This document shows, in pieces, positions 27,474-36,683 of a stretch of DNA of 64,000 nt. The notes under the pieces were generated by a model, which did no database searches, was not told the DNA's origin, and saw nothing but the letters and a program-made list of their open reading frames with translations. The translations under genes were made by a program, and so were the position numbers. Source of the stretch: Pelagimonas sp017744045 (GTDB lineage Bacteria; Pseudomonadota; Alphaproteobacteria; Rhodobacterales; Rhodobacteraceae). Position 1 is the stretch's first letter. Each line of letters opens with the position of its first letter. Location: the NCBI RefSeq assembly GCF_017744045.1, contig NZ_JAGHRD010000020.1; one strand, 5' to 3'.

Positions 27474-28742
27474 ATGCAATGGCTCTGTTCTTTGATATCT
27501 GTTCTGTGTCTGGCGGTCGTCCCCCCGGCGGCGGCAGAGATATGGGATGTCCCAGTCAGGGATGGGGCCATTGCAGCAACACTGGCCAAGGCGGCGGATG
27601 GAGATACCCTTCGCCTTGGTGCCGGAACCTATCGTGAAACCGTGCTGTTGGATCGCCCCATGGTGCTGGATGGCATGGGCCATGCGGTGATTGATGCCGG
27701 CGGTGTCGGCTCGGTGATCACGGTAACCGGCGACGGCGTGACCGTGCGCGGGGTGACGGTGATCGGCTCTGGTGACAGTCACGAGACCATTGATAGCGGC
27801 ATTCAGCTGAAAAAGACCGCCTATGCGCCGCAGATTTTGAACAATGTCTCGCTTGGCAATCTCTACGGAATCGACATCCACGGGGCCAAGGATGCGCTGG
27901 TGCAGGGCAACCGCATCGAAGGCCGTCTGGACCGCCGTATGAATGATCGTGGCAACGGGATCTACGTCTGGAACGCGCCGGGGGCTGTGGTTGACGATAA
28001 TGATGTGCGCTGGGGGCGTGACGGGATCTTTGTGAACTCGTCCAAAAAGAACAGTTTTACCAACAACCTGTTCCGCGACCTGCGCTTTGCCGTACATTAT
28101 ATGTATGCGGATCGCTCGGTGGTCGCGGATAATGTCAGCATCGGCAATGATCTGGGCTATGCGGTGATGTTCACCACCCATGTCAAAGTGCTCAACAATG
28201 TGTCGATCAATGACCGCGAACATGGGGTCATGCTGAACTATGCCAACAAATCCGAGATCCGGGGGAATTATGTGAAAGGGGCGAAAGAGAAGTGTTCTTT
28301 CCTCTATAATTCCAACCGCAATTCCTTTGCCGATAACTGGTTTCAGGGCTGCGCGATTGGCATTCACTTCACCGCCGGAAGCCAGAATAACCGTATTGTG
28401 AACAATGCCTTTGTCGGCAATCGCACGCAGGTGAAACTGGTCTCGACCGATTGGCATGAATGGAGCCAGGACGGGCGGGGGAATTACTGGTCCGACAATG
28501 CCAGCTTTGATGTCGATGGGGACGGGATTGGCGATCAACCCTACCGGCCCAATGATTCAATGGATCACGTGCTGTGGACCCAGCCGGGGGCCAAGCTGCT
28601 GTTGGGATCACCGGCGGTGCAACTGGTGCGCTGGTCGCAAAGCGCCTTTCCGGCGCTGCTGCCCGGTGGCGTTGTCGACAGCTTTCCAATCATGAAACCC
28701 GTCAAACCAGACGTTGCCAAAAAGGTGCCTGATCATGGATGA
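27474..28742 (+). CDS. nosD: NosD, periplasmic copper-delivery protein
   Basis: A 422-residue exported protein with a signal peptide (MQWLCSLISVLCLAV...AAAE) and a right-handed parallel beta-helix of carbohydrate-binding/sugar-hydrolase (CASH) type repeats (for example GNRIEG, NNVSIN, NNAFVG). NosD works with the NosFY ABC transporter to mature the CuZ site of NosZ. I use the ATG at 27474, 14 bases after nosZ. It overlaps nosF by 8 bases. Confidence 0.94.
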   Translation: MQWLCSLISVLCLAVVPPAAAEIWDVPVRDGAIAATLAKAADGDTLRLGAGTYRETVLLDRPMVLDGMGHAVIDAGGVGSVITVTGDGVTVRGVTVIGSGDSHETIDSGIQLKKTAYAPQILNNVSLGNLYGIDIHGAKDALVQGNRIEGRLDRRMNDRGNGIYVWNAPGAVVDDNDVRWGRDGIFVNSSKKNSFTNNLFRDLRFAVHYMYADRSVVADNVSIGNDLGYAVMFTTHVKVLNNVSINDREHGVMLNYANKSEIRGNYVKGAKEKCSFLYNSNRNSFADNWFQGCAIGIHFTAGSQNNRIVNNAFVGNRTQVKLVSTDWHEWSQDGRGNYWSDNASFDVDGDGIGDQPYRPNDSMDHVLWTQPGAKLLLGSPAVQLVRWSQSAFPALLPGGVVDSFPIMKPVKPDVAKKVPDHG

Positions 28743-29637
28743 CGTTTTGAGGATTTCCAATGTCGATAAGGATCGCGGAAAGGTCCGCGTCTTGTCAGAC
28801 GTGTCCCTGTCCGTACGGGGGGGCGAGCGCGTGGCGCTGTTGGGCCATAACGGCGCGGGCAAATCGACCCTGATCAAGGCCATTCTTGGGCTGACCCCCA
28901 TTCATGGCGGCGCGATTTCCGTCGCCGGTGCGGTGCCGGGATCAAGCCAGGCGCGCCGTGCCACCGCCTATCTGCCCGAAGCGGTGTCCTTTCACCCCGC
29001 GCTGACGGGACGTGAACAGCTGACCCTGTTTGCCCGGCTCGATGGCGCGCGGGCGGATGTGGCCGGGCTGTTGCAGCGGGTTGGGCTGGGTGACGCCATG
29101 GATCGCCGCATCGGCACCTATTCCAAGGGGATGCGGCAGCGGTTGGGGCTTGCTCAGGTGCTGTTGGGCAATCCGGCGGTGGCCTTGCTGGATGAACCGA
29201 CCAGTGGGCTGGACCCGATTTCCCGGCAGGATCTATACGCGATTATTGATGAGCTGGCCGGGCAGGGCACGGCGGTGCTGATCGCCTCGCATGCCTTGAC
29301 CGAGGTTGAGGCACGCACCGACCGCATCGCCATTATGCGCAAGGGCGTGTTGGTGGCCGATGACACGCTTAGCGCACTGTCGGCCAAGGCTGGCTTGCCA
29401 ATCAGGCTGCGGGTGCGCGCGGCAGAGGATGCCGATGCGATTGCTGCGCGCATTGGTGGGCAGAGGATCAATGGCACCTCGGTCGAAATCAAATGTGCAG
29501 CGGATGAGAAAATGGCGCAGATCAAGCGGATTGCCGATCTCGGCGGCGCGGTGGCGGATCTTGAGATCACCCCGCCCAAGCTCGAAGATCTCTATCGCCA
29601 TTATGCCCAGGAAACCGTTGCGGAGGATGCATCATGA
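28735..29637 (+). CDS. nosF: NosF, ABC transporter ATP-binding protein
   Basis: A 300-residue ATPase. The Walker A motif GHNGAGKST lies at about residues 37-45, the signature YSKGMRQRLGLAQ follows in mid-protein, and Walker B is VALLDEPTSGLDP. It energises NosY in a complex with NosD for N2O reductase maturation. Start at 28735 overlaps the nosD stop. The last third (about 230-300) carries a small C-terminal domain as in other NosF proteins. Confidence 0.94.
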   Translation: MDDVLRISNVDKDRGKVRVLSDVSLSVRGGERVALLGHNGAGKSTLIKAILGLTPIHGGAISVAGAVPGSSQARRATAYLPEAVSFHPALTGREQLTLFARLDGARADVAGLLQRVGLGDAMDRRIGTYSKGMRQRLGLAQVLLGNPAVALLDEPTSGLDPISRQDLYAIIDELAGQGTAVLIASHALTEVEARTDRIAIMRKGVLVADDTLSALSAKAGLPIRLRVRAAEDADAIAARIGGQRINGTSVEIKCAADEKMAQIKRIADLGGAVADLEITPPKLEDLYRHYAQETVAEDAS

Positions 29638-30455
29638 CCCGCGTTTTGGCCCTTGCCTCGTGCGAGATGAAAATCCTGCGCCGCAACCGCTGGCTGGTTG
29701 TGGCGACCCTGATCATGGTGCTCTTCGCGCTGGCGCTGACCTTTGCCGGCTCAGCCCCGACCGGGACATTGGGCGTGGACATGTTGACCATCTCGGTGGC
29801 CTCGATGACCACCTTGTCGGTCTATCTTGCGCCGCTTCTGGCGCTGATGATCTCCTTTGACGCCATCACCGGGGACGCGGATCGCGGATCACTGGCGCTG
29901 CTCTTGTCCTACCCGGCGGGGCGGGGCGAGGTGTTGCTGGGCAAATTCATCGCCCATCTCGGAGCCTTGGCGATTGCCATGGTGATCGGCTTTGGCACCG
30001 CCGGGGCGGTGGCGGCCTGGTTTGGCGGCGCGGGGGCAGAGAGCCTGATGGCCTTGGCGCGCCTGATCGCCACCTCGATCATTCTGGGCGCGGTGTTTGT
30101 CAGCCTCGGCTATCTGGTCTCGGCGCTTGCCAGTTCCTCGACCGCTGCGGCGGGGCTCAGCGCCGGGTTGTGGCTGATCTTTGTGGTGCTTTACGATCTT
30201 GGGCTGCTGGGTGCGGTGGTGATGGATGAAGGCGGGGCCTTTACCCAAAGCATTTTCCCCTGGCTGATGGTGGCCAACCCGGCGGATGCATTCCGGGTCT
30301 GGAACATCGCCGGGTCCGAGGGCATCGCGCTAAGCTCGGGCATGACCGGGGCCGCGCAGGCGCTGCCGGTCTGGGCCGCGCCGACATCCTTGCTCCTCTG
30401 GCCGCTGCTTGGTTTTGGCCTGGCACGGTTGGCATTCCGGAGGATTGAACCATGA
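29634..30455 (+). CDS. nosY: NosY, ABC-2 type membrane permease
   Basis: A 273-residue inner-membrane protein with about six helices, beginning MTRVLALASCEMKILRRNRW and overlapping nosF by the four bases ATGA. It contains the ABC-2 permease feature DAITGDADRGSLALLLSYP. It pairs with NosF and NosD. Confidence 0.93.
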   Translation: MTRVLALASCEMKILRRNRWLVVATLIMVLFALALTFAGSAPTGTLGVDMLTISVASMTTLSVYLAPLLALMISFDAITGDADRGSLALLLSYPAGRGEVLLGKFIAHLGALAIAMVIGFGTAGAVAAWFGGAGAESLMALARLIATSIILGAVFVSLGYLVSALASSSTAAAGLSAGLWLIFVVLYDLGLLGAVVMDEGGAFTQSIFPWLMVANPADAFRVWNIAGSEGIALSSGMTGAAQALPVWAAPTSLLLWPLLGFGLARLAFRRIEP

Positions 30456-30973
30456 GAATCCTTCTTGCCCTGCTTGCCGCACTTACCCTTGCCGCTTGCC
30501 AAGAGGATGAGGCCGCCGCCCCGCCGCCGCCGGTGGATATGACCGCCGATGCGCTGAGCTTTTTCTGTCAGATGAACATTGCCGAACACGGCGGGCCCAA
30601 GGCGCAGATCCATCTTGAGGGCTACCCCACGCCGATCTTTTTCGCGCAAGTGCGCGATATGGTGGCCTATCTCAAGGCGCCGGAACGCGATGCCCGCATT
30701 CTGGCGGCCTATGTCAGCGATATGGGCGTTGCGCCGAGTTGGGAACAACCCGGCACTGCAAACTGGATCGCCGCCGATGGCGCGCAATTTGTGGTCGGTG
30801 CCCCGGTCAAAGGCGGCATGGGTGCGCCCGAGATTGTGCCCTTTGGCACGGCAGATGGGGCGGCGGATTTCGTGTCGCGATACGGCGGGCAGGTGCTGCC
30901 CATGTCGCAAATCCCCGATGAGGCCGCGCTGGGTGCGGTCGATTTTGCCCAGGTTCTGGAGACCCCGAAATGA
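30452..30973 (+). CDS. nosL: NosL, outer-membrane-lipoprotein-like copper chaperone
   Basis: A 173-residue lipoprotein. The lipobox LTLAAC places the lipidated cysteine at residue 16. NosL supplies Cu(I) for the NosZ sites; the methionine and cysteine of FFCQMNIAEHGGPKAQ (about 37-52) match the conserved CxM(x)n region of the family. Overlaps nosY and nosX by ATGA. Confidence 0.93.
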   Translation: MRILLALLAALTLAACQEDEAAAPPPPVDMTADALSFFCQMNIAEHGGPKAQIHLEGYPTPIFFAQVRDMVAYLKAPERDARILAAYVSDMGVAPSWEQPGTANWIAADGAQFVVGAPVKGGMGAPEIVPFGTADGAADFVSRYGGQVLPMSQIPDEAALGAVDFAQVLETPK

Positions 30974-31848
30974 GCGCTTTTTCTCGCCGTCGTTTTCTGA
31001 GCATTGCCGCCGCGTCGATGGTGGCCAACCCGTTAAGCGCGGGCCAGACCGTGACCCGCTGGTCAGGTCGGGCGCTGGGGGCCGGGGCCTCGATGCAATT
31101 GGTGGGGGTTGAAGACGCGCGGGCGCAAGCGATCTTTGCCGCTGTTGAGGCCGAGGTCGCGCGATTGGAACGGATTTTCAGCCTTTATCACCCGGATAGT
31201 GAGCTGGCGCGATTGAACGCTGCGAGTGTTTTGGACGCGCCTTCGCTGGATCTGCTTGAGGTGTTGAGCCTGTCGGACCGTTTGCATCACGCCACCCATG
31301 GCCTTTTTGACCCAAGCATTCAAGCGCGCTGGCAAGCGCGCGCTTTGGGGCAGGATGAAGCTACGGCAAAGGCGGCTGTGGGCTGGGATCGTGTGTCGGT
31401 TTCATCCGCGCGGATCAGCTTGGACAAAGGTCAGGCGCTGACCCTGAACGGGATTGCGCAGGGGTTTATTACAGACAAGATCGCGGCGCTGTTGCGCGGG
31501 CAGGGGTTGCGGGATGTGATGGTTGATATGGGCGAGTTAAAGGCGCTGGGAAAGCGGGCCGATGGCGGGCCTTGGCGCTTGGGTGTCATAACGCCCGAGG
31601 GGCAGGTGGTGCATCGTGTCAGCTTGAGCGATCGCGCGCTGGCAACCTCAGCCGCCACAGGCACGATACTGGCAGGCGGGTCGCACATCCTTGATCCGGC
31701 CGGTCGGGCAAAGGCGCGCGGGCTCGTCTCAGTCGCGACTCCTAGTGCCGCTTTGGCCGATGGGCTTTCCACCGCCCTGTGCCTGGCCGCTGATCCGGCA
31801 CCGATTGTGGCGCAGTTTGAAGAGGTTGAGCTGGTCTACAGCAGCTAA
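30970..31848 (+). CDS. nosX: NosX/ApbE-type FAD:protein FMN transferase
   Basis: A 292-residue exported protein with a Tat-type signal (SRRRFLSIAAA). It matches the ApbE family, which transfers FMN from FAD onto threonine of target proteins: GAGASMQL near the N-terminus, LNGIAQGFITDKIAALL in the middle (FAD/Mg site), DMGELKALGKR and HILDPAGRA towards the end. In denitrifiers NosX flavinylates NosR, and the NosR SGATVT site is present in this operon. Confidence 0.92.
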   Translation: MSAFSRRRFLSIAAASMVANPLSAGQTVTRWSGRALGAGASMQLVGVEDARAQAIFAAVEAEVARLERIFSLYHPDSELARLNAASVLDAPSLDLLEVLSLSDRLHHATHGLFDPSIQARWQARALGQDEATAKAAVGWDRVSVSSARISLDKGQALTLNGIAQGFITDKIAALLRGQGLRDVMVDMGELKALGKRADGGPWRLGVITPEGQVVHRVSLSDRALATSAATGTILAGGSHILDPAGRAKARGLVSVATPSAALADGLSTALCLAADPAPIVAQFEEVELVYSS

Positions 31849-31853
31849 CGCAG

Positions 31854-32318
31854 TTACGTCGGCAGGTCGCGCCCATCGGCGATGGGTTCCATAGTGATAT
31901 AAGATGTCACCGTATCCAGCTCGAAATCGCGGATCAGGCGCTGATAAATCCGGTCGAAATCATTCATATCCCGCGCCACGATCTTGAGCATGTAATCGTA
32001 ATCTCCGGCGATGCGGTAGAAATCGATCACATTCTCAATCGCCAGAACCGAGCGGCGAAACCCATCAAGCCAGTCCGCAGAATGATGCCGGGTGCGCAGC
32101 ATCACAAACACGGTCAGCCCCAGCCCGACACGTTGCGGATCAAGCCGCAGAGTCTGCCCGGTGATCACACCGATCTGGCGCAAGCGGGTCAGACGCCGCC
32201 AGCAGGAGTTTTGCGACAGCCCAACCAAATCCGCCAATTCACGTTGCGAGAGCGAGGCATCACGCTGTAGCGCACGCAAGATGGATTTATCCAAGTGATC
32301 GAGGGTTTCATCGTTCAT
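31854..32318 (-). CDS. Lrp/AsnC-family regulator
   Basis: A 154-residue regulator with the family N-terminal winged helix (LDKSILRALQRDASLSQRELADLVGLSQNSCWRRL) and a C-terminal RAM ligand domain (YDYMLKIVARDMNDFDRIY). Convergent with nosX (5 bp apart) and divergent from the class V PLP enzyme gene at 32415, which it probably controls in response to an amino acid. Confidence 0.9.
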   Translation of the reverse strand: MNDETLDHLDKSILRALQRDASLSQRELADLVGLSQNSCWRRLTRLRQIGVITGQTLRLDPQRVGLGLTVFVMLRTRHHSADWLDGFRRSVLAIENVIDFYRIAGDYDYMLKIVARDMNDFDRIYQRLIRDFELDTVTSYITMEPIADGRDLPT

Positions 32319-32414
32319 TTGATAGGTTTTGGCCGACTATTTGATGATATTTGGTGAAGTTTCCCCAGAACGTTAGGGGCATTGTCACTCTTGCGCAAGA
32401 CAGGAGACCCCGAG

Positions 32415-33839
32415 ATGACCCATTTCACCCCCACCAAAACCGCCCTTCAAAGCTTTGCTGCAGAGCTGGCAACAGGCGACATCCATGACAGGCTGCGCGC
32501 CGGGTTGATTGGTGAGGGGATCGAAATTCCCGGCCCCTTTGGAGCCAAGCCGCTGATTTATGCGGATTATGTCGCCTCGGGCCGGGCACTGGTTCAGATC
32601 GAAGAATTCATCGCCCGCAACGTGCTGCCCTATTATGCCAATTCCCATACCGAGGCGTCCTTTGTCGGGCAGGCGATGACCCGGATGCGCGAAGAGGCGC
32701 GGGGTGTGATTGGCACACTTTGCGGCGCGGATGAGCAACATGCGGTGGTGTTCACCGGGTCGGGCGCGACGGCGGGGCTGAACCGGTTGGTGACCTTGCT
32801 TGGCGCCGGGCCGGGGGGCGTTGTGCTTATTGGCCCTTATGAGCATCACTCAAACATCCTGCCCTGGCGCGAAAGCGGGGCCGAGGTGGTGGAAATCCCC
32901 GAGGCCGAAACCGGCGGGCCGGATCTGGACGCTTTGCAGGCCGAGCTGACGCGGCATCAGGGGCGGCACATCATTGGTAGTTTTTCGGCGGCGTCAAACG
33001 TCACCGGGATCACCAGCGATGTGGCGGGCATCACCCGGCTGTTGAAACAGAATGGCGCGCTGGCGGTTTGGGATTATGCCGGGGGCGGGCCGTATATGCA
33101 GATCGATATGGGAGAGATCGACGCCATCGTCACCTCGCCACATAAATTCATCGGCGGACCGGGGGCGTCGGGCGTGATGATCCTGCGCAAAGACGCGGTG
33201 CAAACGCAAAAACCCAGCCTGCCGGGGGGCGGAACCGTGTCTTTTGTTTCACCCTGGGCACATGATTATTCCCAGAACCTGGCCACGCGCGAAGAGGCGG
33301 GCACGCCGAATGTGATCGGCGATATCCGCGCCGCTCTGGCCTTTCTCGTCAAGGAGGCGATCGGGCAAAGCTATATCACCAAGCGGCTGGCCGAGCTGCG
33401 CGCGCGGGCACTTGAGGCATGGCGTGATTTGCCGGGGCTGCGGATTATGGGCAACGCTCAGGCTCAGGCCCTGCCGATCTTTTCCTTTCAGCTGCGTGAC
33501 GGAGACGGGCGGTTTGTGCATCAGCAATTGGTGACCCGGATGCTGTCGGACCTGCACGGGGTTCAGGCGCGCGGCGGATGTGCTTGTGCCGGTCCATATG
33601 CGCATCGCCTGTTGGGAATCGCGCAAGAGCAATCCGAGGCGCTGCGCTCGGACATTCTGTCCGGGAACGAGATTGAGAAACCCGGTTGGACGCGGCTTGG
33701 CTTTTCGCCGCTGATGACGGATGCCAAGGCGGATCTGATCATCGAGGCGGTTCGCGATGTCGCCCAAAGCGCCTGTGCGCAACGGGTGCATTACCGCGTC
33801 GACACCCGCACCGCGCGGTTTTCCCCGGAGGCGGCGTAA
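32415..33839 (+). CDS. Class V aminotransferase-fold PLP enzyme (desulfurase/lyase-like)
   Basis: A 474-residue PLP-dependent protein. The fold-type I features are TGSGATAGLNRLV (about 115), DYAGGGPYMQID and the cofactor lysine in SPHKFIGGPGASG (about 240). Members of this group include cysteine desulfurases, selenocysteine lyases and the ergothioneine C-S lyase EgtE. AGGAGA precedes the ATG. It overlaps the glutamine amidotransferase gene by one base (TAATG), so the two probably work together. The exact substrate is not determined by sequence. Confidence 0.83.
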   Translation: MTHFTPTKTALQSFAAELATGDIHDRLRAGLIGEGIEIPGPFGAKPLIYADYVASGRALVQIEEFIARNVLPYYANSHTEASFVGQAMTRMREEARGVIGTLCGADEQHAVVFTGSGATAGLNRLVTLLGAGPGGVVLIGPYEHHSNILPWRESGAEVVEIPEAETGGPDLDALQAELTRHQGRHIIGSFSAASNVTGITSDVAGITRLLKQNGALAVWDYAGGGPYMQIDMGEIDAIVTSPHKFIGGPGASGVMILRKDAVQTQKPSLPGGGTVSFVSPWAHDYSQNLATREEAGTPNVIGDIRAALAFLVKEAIGQSYITKRLAELRARALEAWRDLPGLRIMGNAQAQALPIFSFQLRDGDGRFVHQQLVTRMLSDLHGVQARGGCACAGPYAHRLLGIAQEQSEALRSDILSGNEIEKPGWTRLGFSPLMTDAKADLIIEAVRDVAQSACAQRVHYRVDTRTARFSPEAA

Positions 33840-34642
33840 TGTGCAGATTTCTTGCCTGGACCGGGGCCCCACGGTTTCTGGATGAGCTGGTGCTGGATCA
33901 AAAACAGTCGCTTGTCGAACAAAGCCGCAATGCGCTGATCGGCAAGACGCCGATCAATGCCGATGGCTTTGGCTTGGCCTGGTATGGGGACCATGGGGAT
34001 CGCAGCACGCCCTGCCTTTACAAGGATACCCATCCGGCCTGGTCTGATCCGAACCTCAAACAACTGGCACAGCATATCAAATCCCGCCTGTTTCTCGCCC
34101 ATGTGCGCGCCTCGACCGGCATGGCCACCTCGCGTAACAACTGCCACCCCTTCGCCTTTGATAACTGGTGTTTCATGCATAATGGTCAGGCGGGCGGGCA
34201 TGAGCTGTTTCGGCAAAAGCTGGAGATGCTGATCCCAACCGAACTTTATGGATCACGCTTTGGCGCAACCGAGAGCGAGGCGATTTTCCTCATCGCCTTG
34301 GGCCATGGTCTGCAAACCGATCCTATCGGAGCCATGGCGCGCGCCGTGGCCGAGGTTGAAGCGCTGGCTGAGGCCCATGGTCAGATTCCGTTCATGCGCT
34401 TTGCCGCCTGTTGGTCGGATGGCAAACGGCTTTTTGCGGCGCGCATGGCTTCGGATCGCTTTGCCCCCAGCCTGTATGTCTGCACCTGCGCCACGGGGCA
34501 TATCATTTCGTCCGAACCCTTGGATGATGGGCCGGAAAAATGGGTGGAGATCAAGGCCGGCACGGCGATTGAGGTCACGCCAGACAAGATCATTCACCAT
34601 GCGTTCACAGCTGACAGCACCGTGACGCCAGACGCGGCGTAG
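33839..34642 (+). CDS. Class II glutamine amidotransferase (YafJ/EgtC-like)
   Basis: A 267-residue N-terminal nucleophile enzyme. Cys2 (MCRFLAWTGAP) is the catalytic nucleophile after methionine removal. The conserved INADGFGLAWYG and HVRASTG motifs follow, then CHPFAFDNWCFMHNGQ. The family hydrolyses glutamine or gamma-glutamyl amides; EgtC does so in ergothioneine biosynthesis and shares this N-terminus. No EgtB/EgtD genes are seen, so a different gamma-glutamyl compound is possible. Confidence 0.85.
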   Translation: MCRFLAWTGAPRFLDELVLDQKQSLVEQSRNALIGKTPINADGFGLAWYGDHGDRSTPCLYKDTHPAWSDPNLKQLAQHIKSRLFLAHVRASTGMATSRNNCHPFAFDNWCFMHNGQAGGHELFRQKLEMLIPTELYGSRFGATESEAIFLIALGHGLQTDPIGAMARAVAEVEALAEAHGQIPFMRFAACWSDGKRLFAARMASDRFAPSLYVCTCATGHIISSEPLDDGPEKWVEIKAGTAIEVTPDKIIHHAFTADSTVTPDAA

Positions 34643-34649
34643 TCTGACC

Positions 34650-36482
34650 CTATTGCGTTGGGAAAAATCCATACCCGCTTTCGCCGGTGCGTTTGACGGA
34701 ATACATGGCCGCGTCCGAGGCGCGCATTTGAGCCTCGTAATCCTTTGCCTCGTCGCCTGAGAGTGAGATGCCGACGCTGCAGCCGATTTGCAGCACCAGC
34801 CCGTCCACGTCAAAGGGGCGGGCAAGGGTGTCGACGACCACGGTTGCCAGCCGGTCAAGCACGGTTGGCGCGGCCTCGGTCGGGCATTTCAGCAGGATGA
34901 CAAATTCATCACCACCGATCCGCGCCACCAGATCACCGCTGCGTACCGAGGCGCGCAACCGGTCTGCCACCTGTTTCAATAGCTTGTCACCAATATGGTG
35001 GCCATGGGTGTCATTGACCTCTTTGAACTTGTTCAAATCCAGCATGACCATGGCAATCTCCTGCCCGTCCTGCTGGCTTTGCAACACCCAGTCCTGAAAA
35101 TCCTCTTCGAGTTTCAGGCGGTTGGGCAGGCCGGTCAGCGCATCATGCAAGGAGGCGTGGCGAATCTCAGCCTCGGCCTGGGCGCGACGGGTGATGTCGG
35201 TATGGGTGCCAACCCAGCCGCCATCGGGCATGGGGGAATGCACTGTTGAGATGATCCGCCCTGACCCAAGGGTGAATTCGGAATGCACCGGTTCACCAAG
35301 AGCAAGCTGGACGTAGAGATCTTCGAGATGCTGGTCGACATCCAGATCAAAATCGCCGCGCTTTGCCTCGGCCTCAAGCAGCTCTTGCAGGGTGATCCCC
35401 TCCTGCACTTCGCCCTCGGGTTTGCCAAAAATCTCGATGTAATTCTGGTTCCAGGTGGTCAGGCGGGCATCGCTGTTAAAGACGGACACGCCCTGGTTCA
35501 TGCGATCCAGAATGGTGCGCAATTCCAGCAGGGTTTTCTGCGCCAGTGCCTCGGACTCCTTAAGCGCCAATTCGTCCTGTTTGGTTTGGGTGATGTCGCG
35601 GATGGTGCCGATCAGGCCAACAACCTCTCCATCCTCGACGACCGGGGTGCCCATGGTGTGCACCCATAATTTCTTGCCTTTGGCGGTGCGCAGCTCAGCC
35701 TCGGTCGACCAGCCAGAGCGGGTTTCGATGGCTTCGTCCACCACGGCGGAAATCAGATCGCGGGAGTCCGGTTCGTAAAAGGACAGGGCCGAGTCCAGAT
35801 CCGGGACAAAATCCATGTCGACATCGTGAATGCGCTTGGTCTGATCAGTCCAGAACAGTTCGTTCCGGGTCAGCGACAATTCCCAGCCACCAACGCCGGA
35901 CACGCGGGTGATGCGATCCAGCAAGGTGGCGTTGCGCTGGGTGACCTGGTTTTGCGCGCGCTGGGTCAGTTCGGCGCGTTTCGCCGCCTGCGCCATATCA
36001 AAACTGCGTAGCAAGCCGTTGACGGCAAGCGCCAGTTTTTGCAACTGCTGCGCCTGTCGGTCGTCAAACTGGCGCGGCACCCGGTCAATCACACAGAGCG
36101 AGCCGAGGATATGCACCCCGTCAGCCGAGATCGGACAGCCGGCGTAAAAGCGGATATGCGGGTCACCTGTGACCAGTGGATTGTCGTGAAACCGTTCATC
36201 CTTGAGCGCGTCCGGGACAACAAAAACCTCATCCTGCAAAATCGCATGGGCGCAAAAGGAGGCATCGCGCGAGGTGCAATCGGCCCCCAGCCCATGTTTG
36301 GCTTTGAACCATTGTTCATCTTCGCCCACGATCGAAACCAAGGCGATCGGACACTCAAATATATCAGCGGCCAGATCGACGATGGCGTCAAAATCTGTGC
36401 TGCGTTCCGAACGGATCAGATCGAGACGATCCAGATAAGTCAGACGGTCAGCTTCGTTTACTGTCAGCGGCGCAATGATCAC
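34650..36482 (-). CDS. Diguanylate cyclase with GAF and two PAS domains
   Basis: A 610-residue soluble signalling protein. A GAF domain covers about residues 18-160 (FDAIVDLAADIFECPIALVSI), the first PAS domain about 185-310 (GGWELSLTRNELFWTD), the second about 325-430 (MNQGVSVFNSDARLTTWN), and GGDEF about 440-605. The active site GGDEF is intact near residue 522, with an RxxD inhibitory site exactly five residues before it (RSGD-LVARI-GGDEF), so c-di-GMP synthesis with product inhibition is predicted. There is no EAL domain. It is divergent from the sensor kinase gene. Confidence 0.92.
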   Translation of the reverse strand: MIIAPLTVNEADRLTYLDRLDLIRSERSTDFDAIVDLAADIFECPIALVSIVGEDEQWFKAKHGLGADCTSRDASFCAHAILQDEVFVVPDALKDERFHDNPLVTGDPHIRFYAGCPISADGVHILGSLCVIDRVPRQFDDRQAQQLQKLALAVNGLLRSFDMAQAAKRAELTQRAQNQVTQRNATLLDRITRVSGVGGWELSLTRNELFWTDQTKRIHDVDMDFVPDLDSALSFYEPDSRDLISAVVDEAIETRSGWSTEAELRTAKGKKLWVHTMGTPVVEDGEVVGLIGTIRDITQTKQDELALKESEALAQKTLLELRTILDRMNQGVSVFNSDARLTTWNQNYIEIFGKPEGEVQEGITLQELLEAEAKRGDFDLDVDQHLEDLYVQLALGEPVHSEFTLGSGRIISTVHSPMPDGGWVGTHTDITRRAQAEAEIRHASLHDALTGLPNRLKLEEDFQDWVLQSQQDGQEIAMVMLDLNKFKEVNDTHGHHIGDKLLKQVADRLRASVRSGDLVARIGGDEFVILLKCPTEAAPTVLDRLATVVVDTLARPFDVDGLVLQIGCSVGISLSGDEAKDYEAQMRASDAAMYSVKRTGESGYGFFPTQ

Positions 36483-36565
36483 GTTGTCAGCCCTATACCA
36501 TGTCCCTGTTTACAAAGATGATCTGTGCCACCTTGTCGTTGCGTCCTGTCCTTTCTCAATATTGC

Positions 36566-36588
36566 ACCAAACTCAATTGAGAATTGGT
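36566..36588. promoter_or_regulatory. Imperfect palindrome in the divergent GGDEF-kinase promoter region
   Basis: ACCAA-A-CTCAATTGAG-AA-TTGGT: a perfect 10-bp centre (36572-36581) with ACCAA/TTGGT flanks. It lies about 95 bp before the kinase start and about 85 bp before the cyclase start and is a plausible shared operator. The binding factor is unknown. Confidence 0.35.
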
Positions 36589-36683
36589 TAACAAAGTTTT
36601 ACGAGGCGGTTTTCTGCGCAGCACGATCTTTCGCGGGCTCGGAAAAGCTTGCTTTCCTGTCCCATCCGTTCCAAGCGAAAGAG

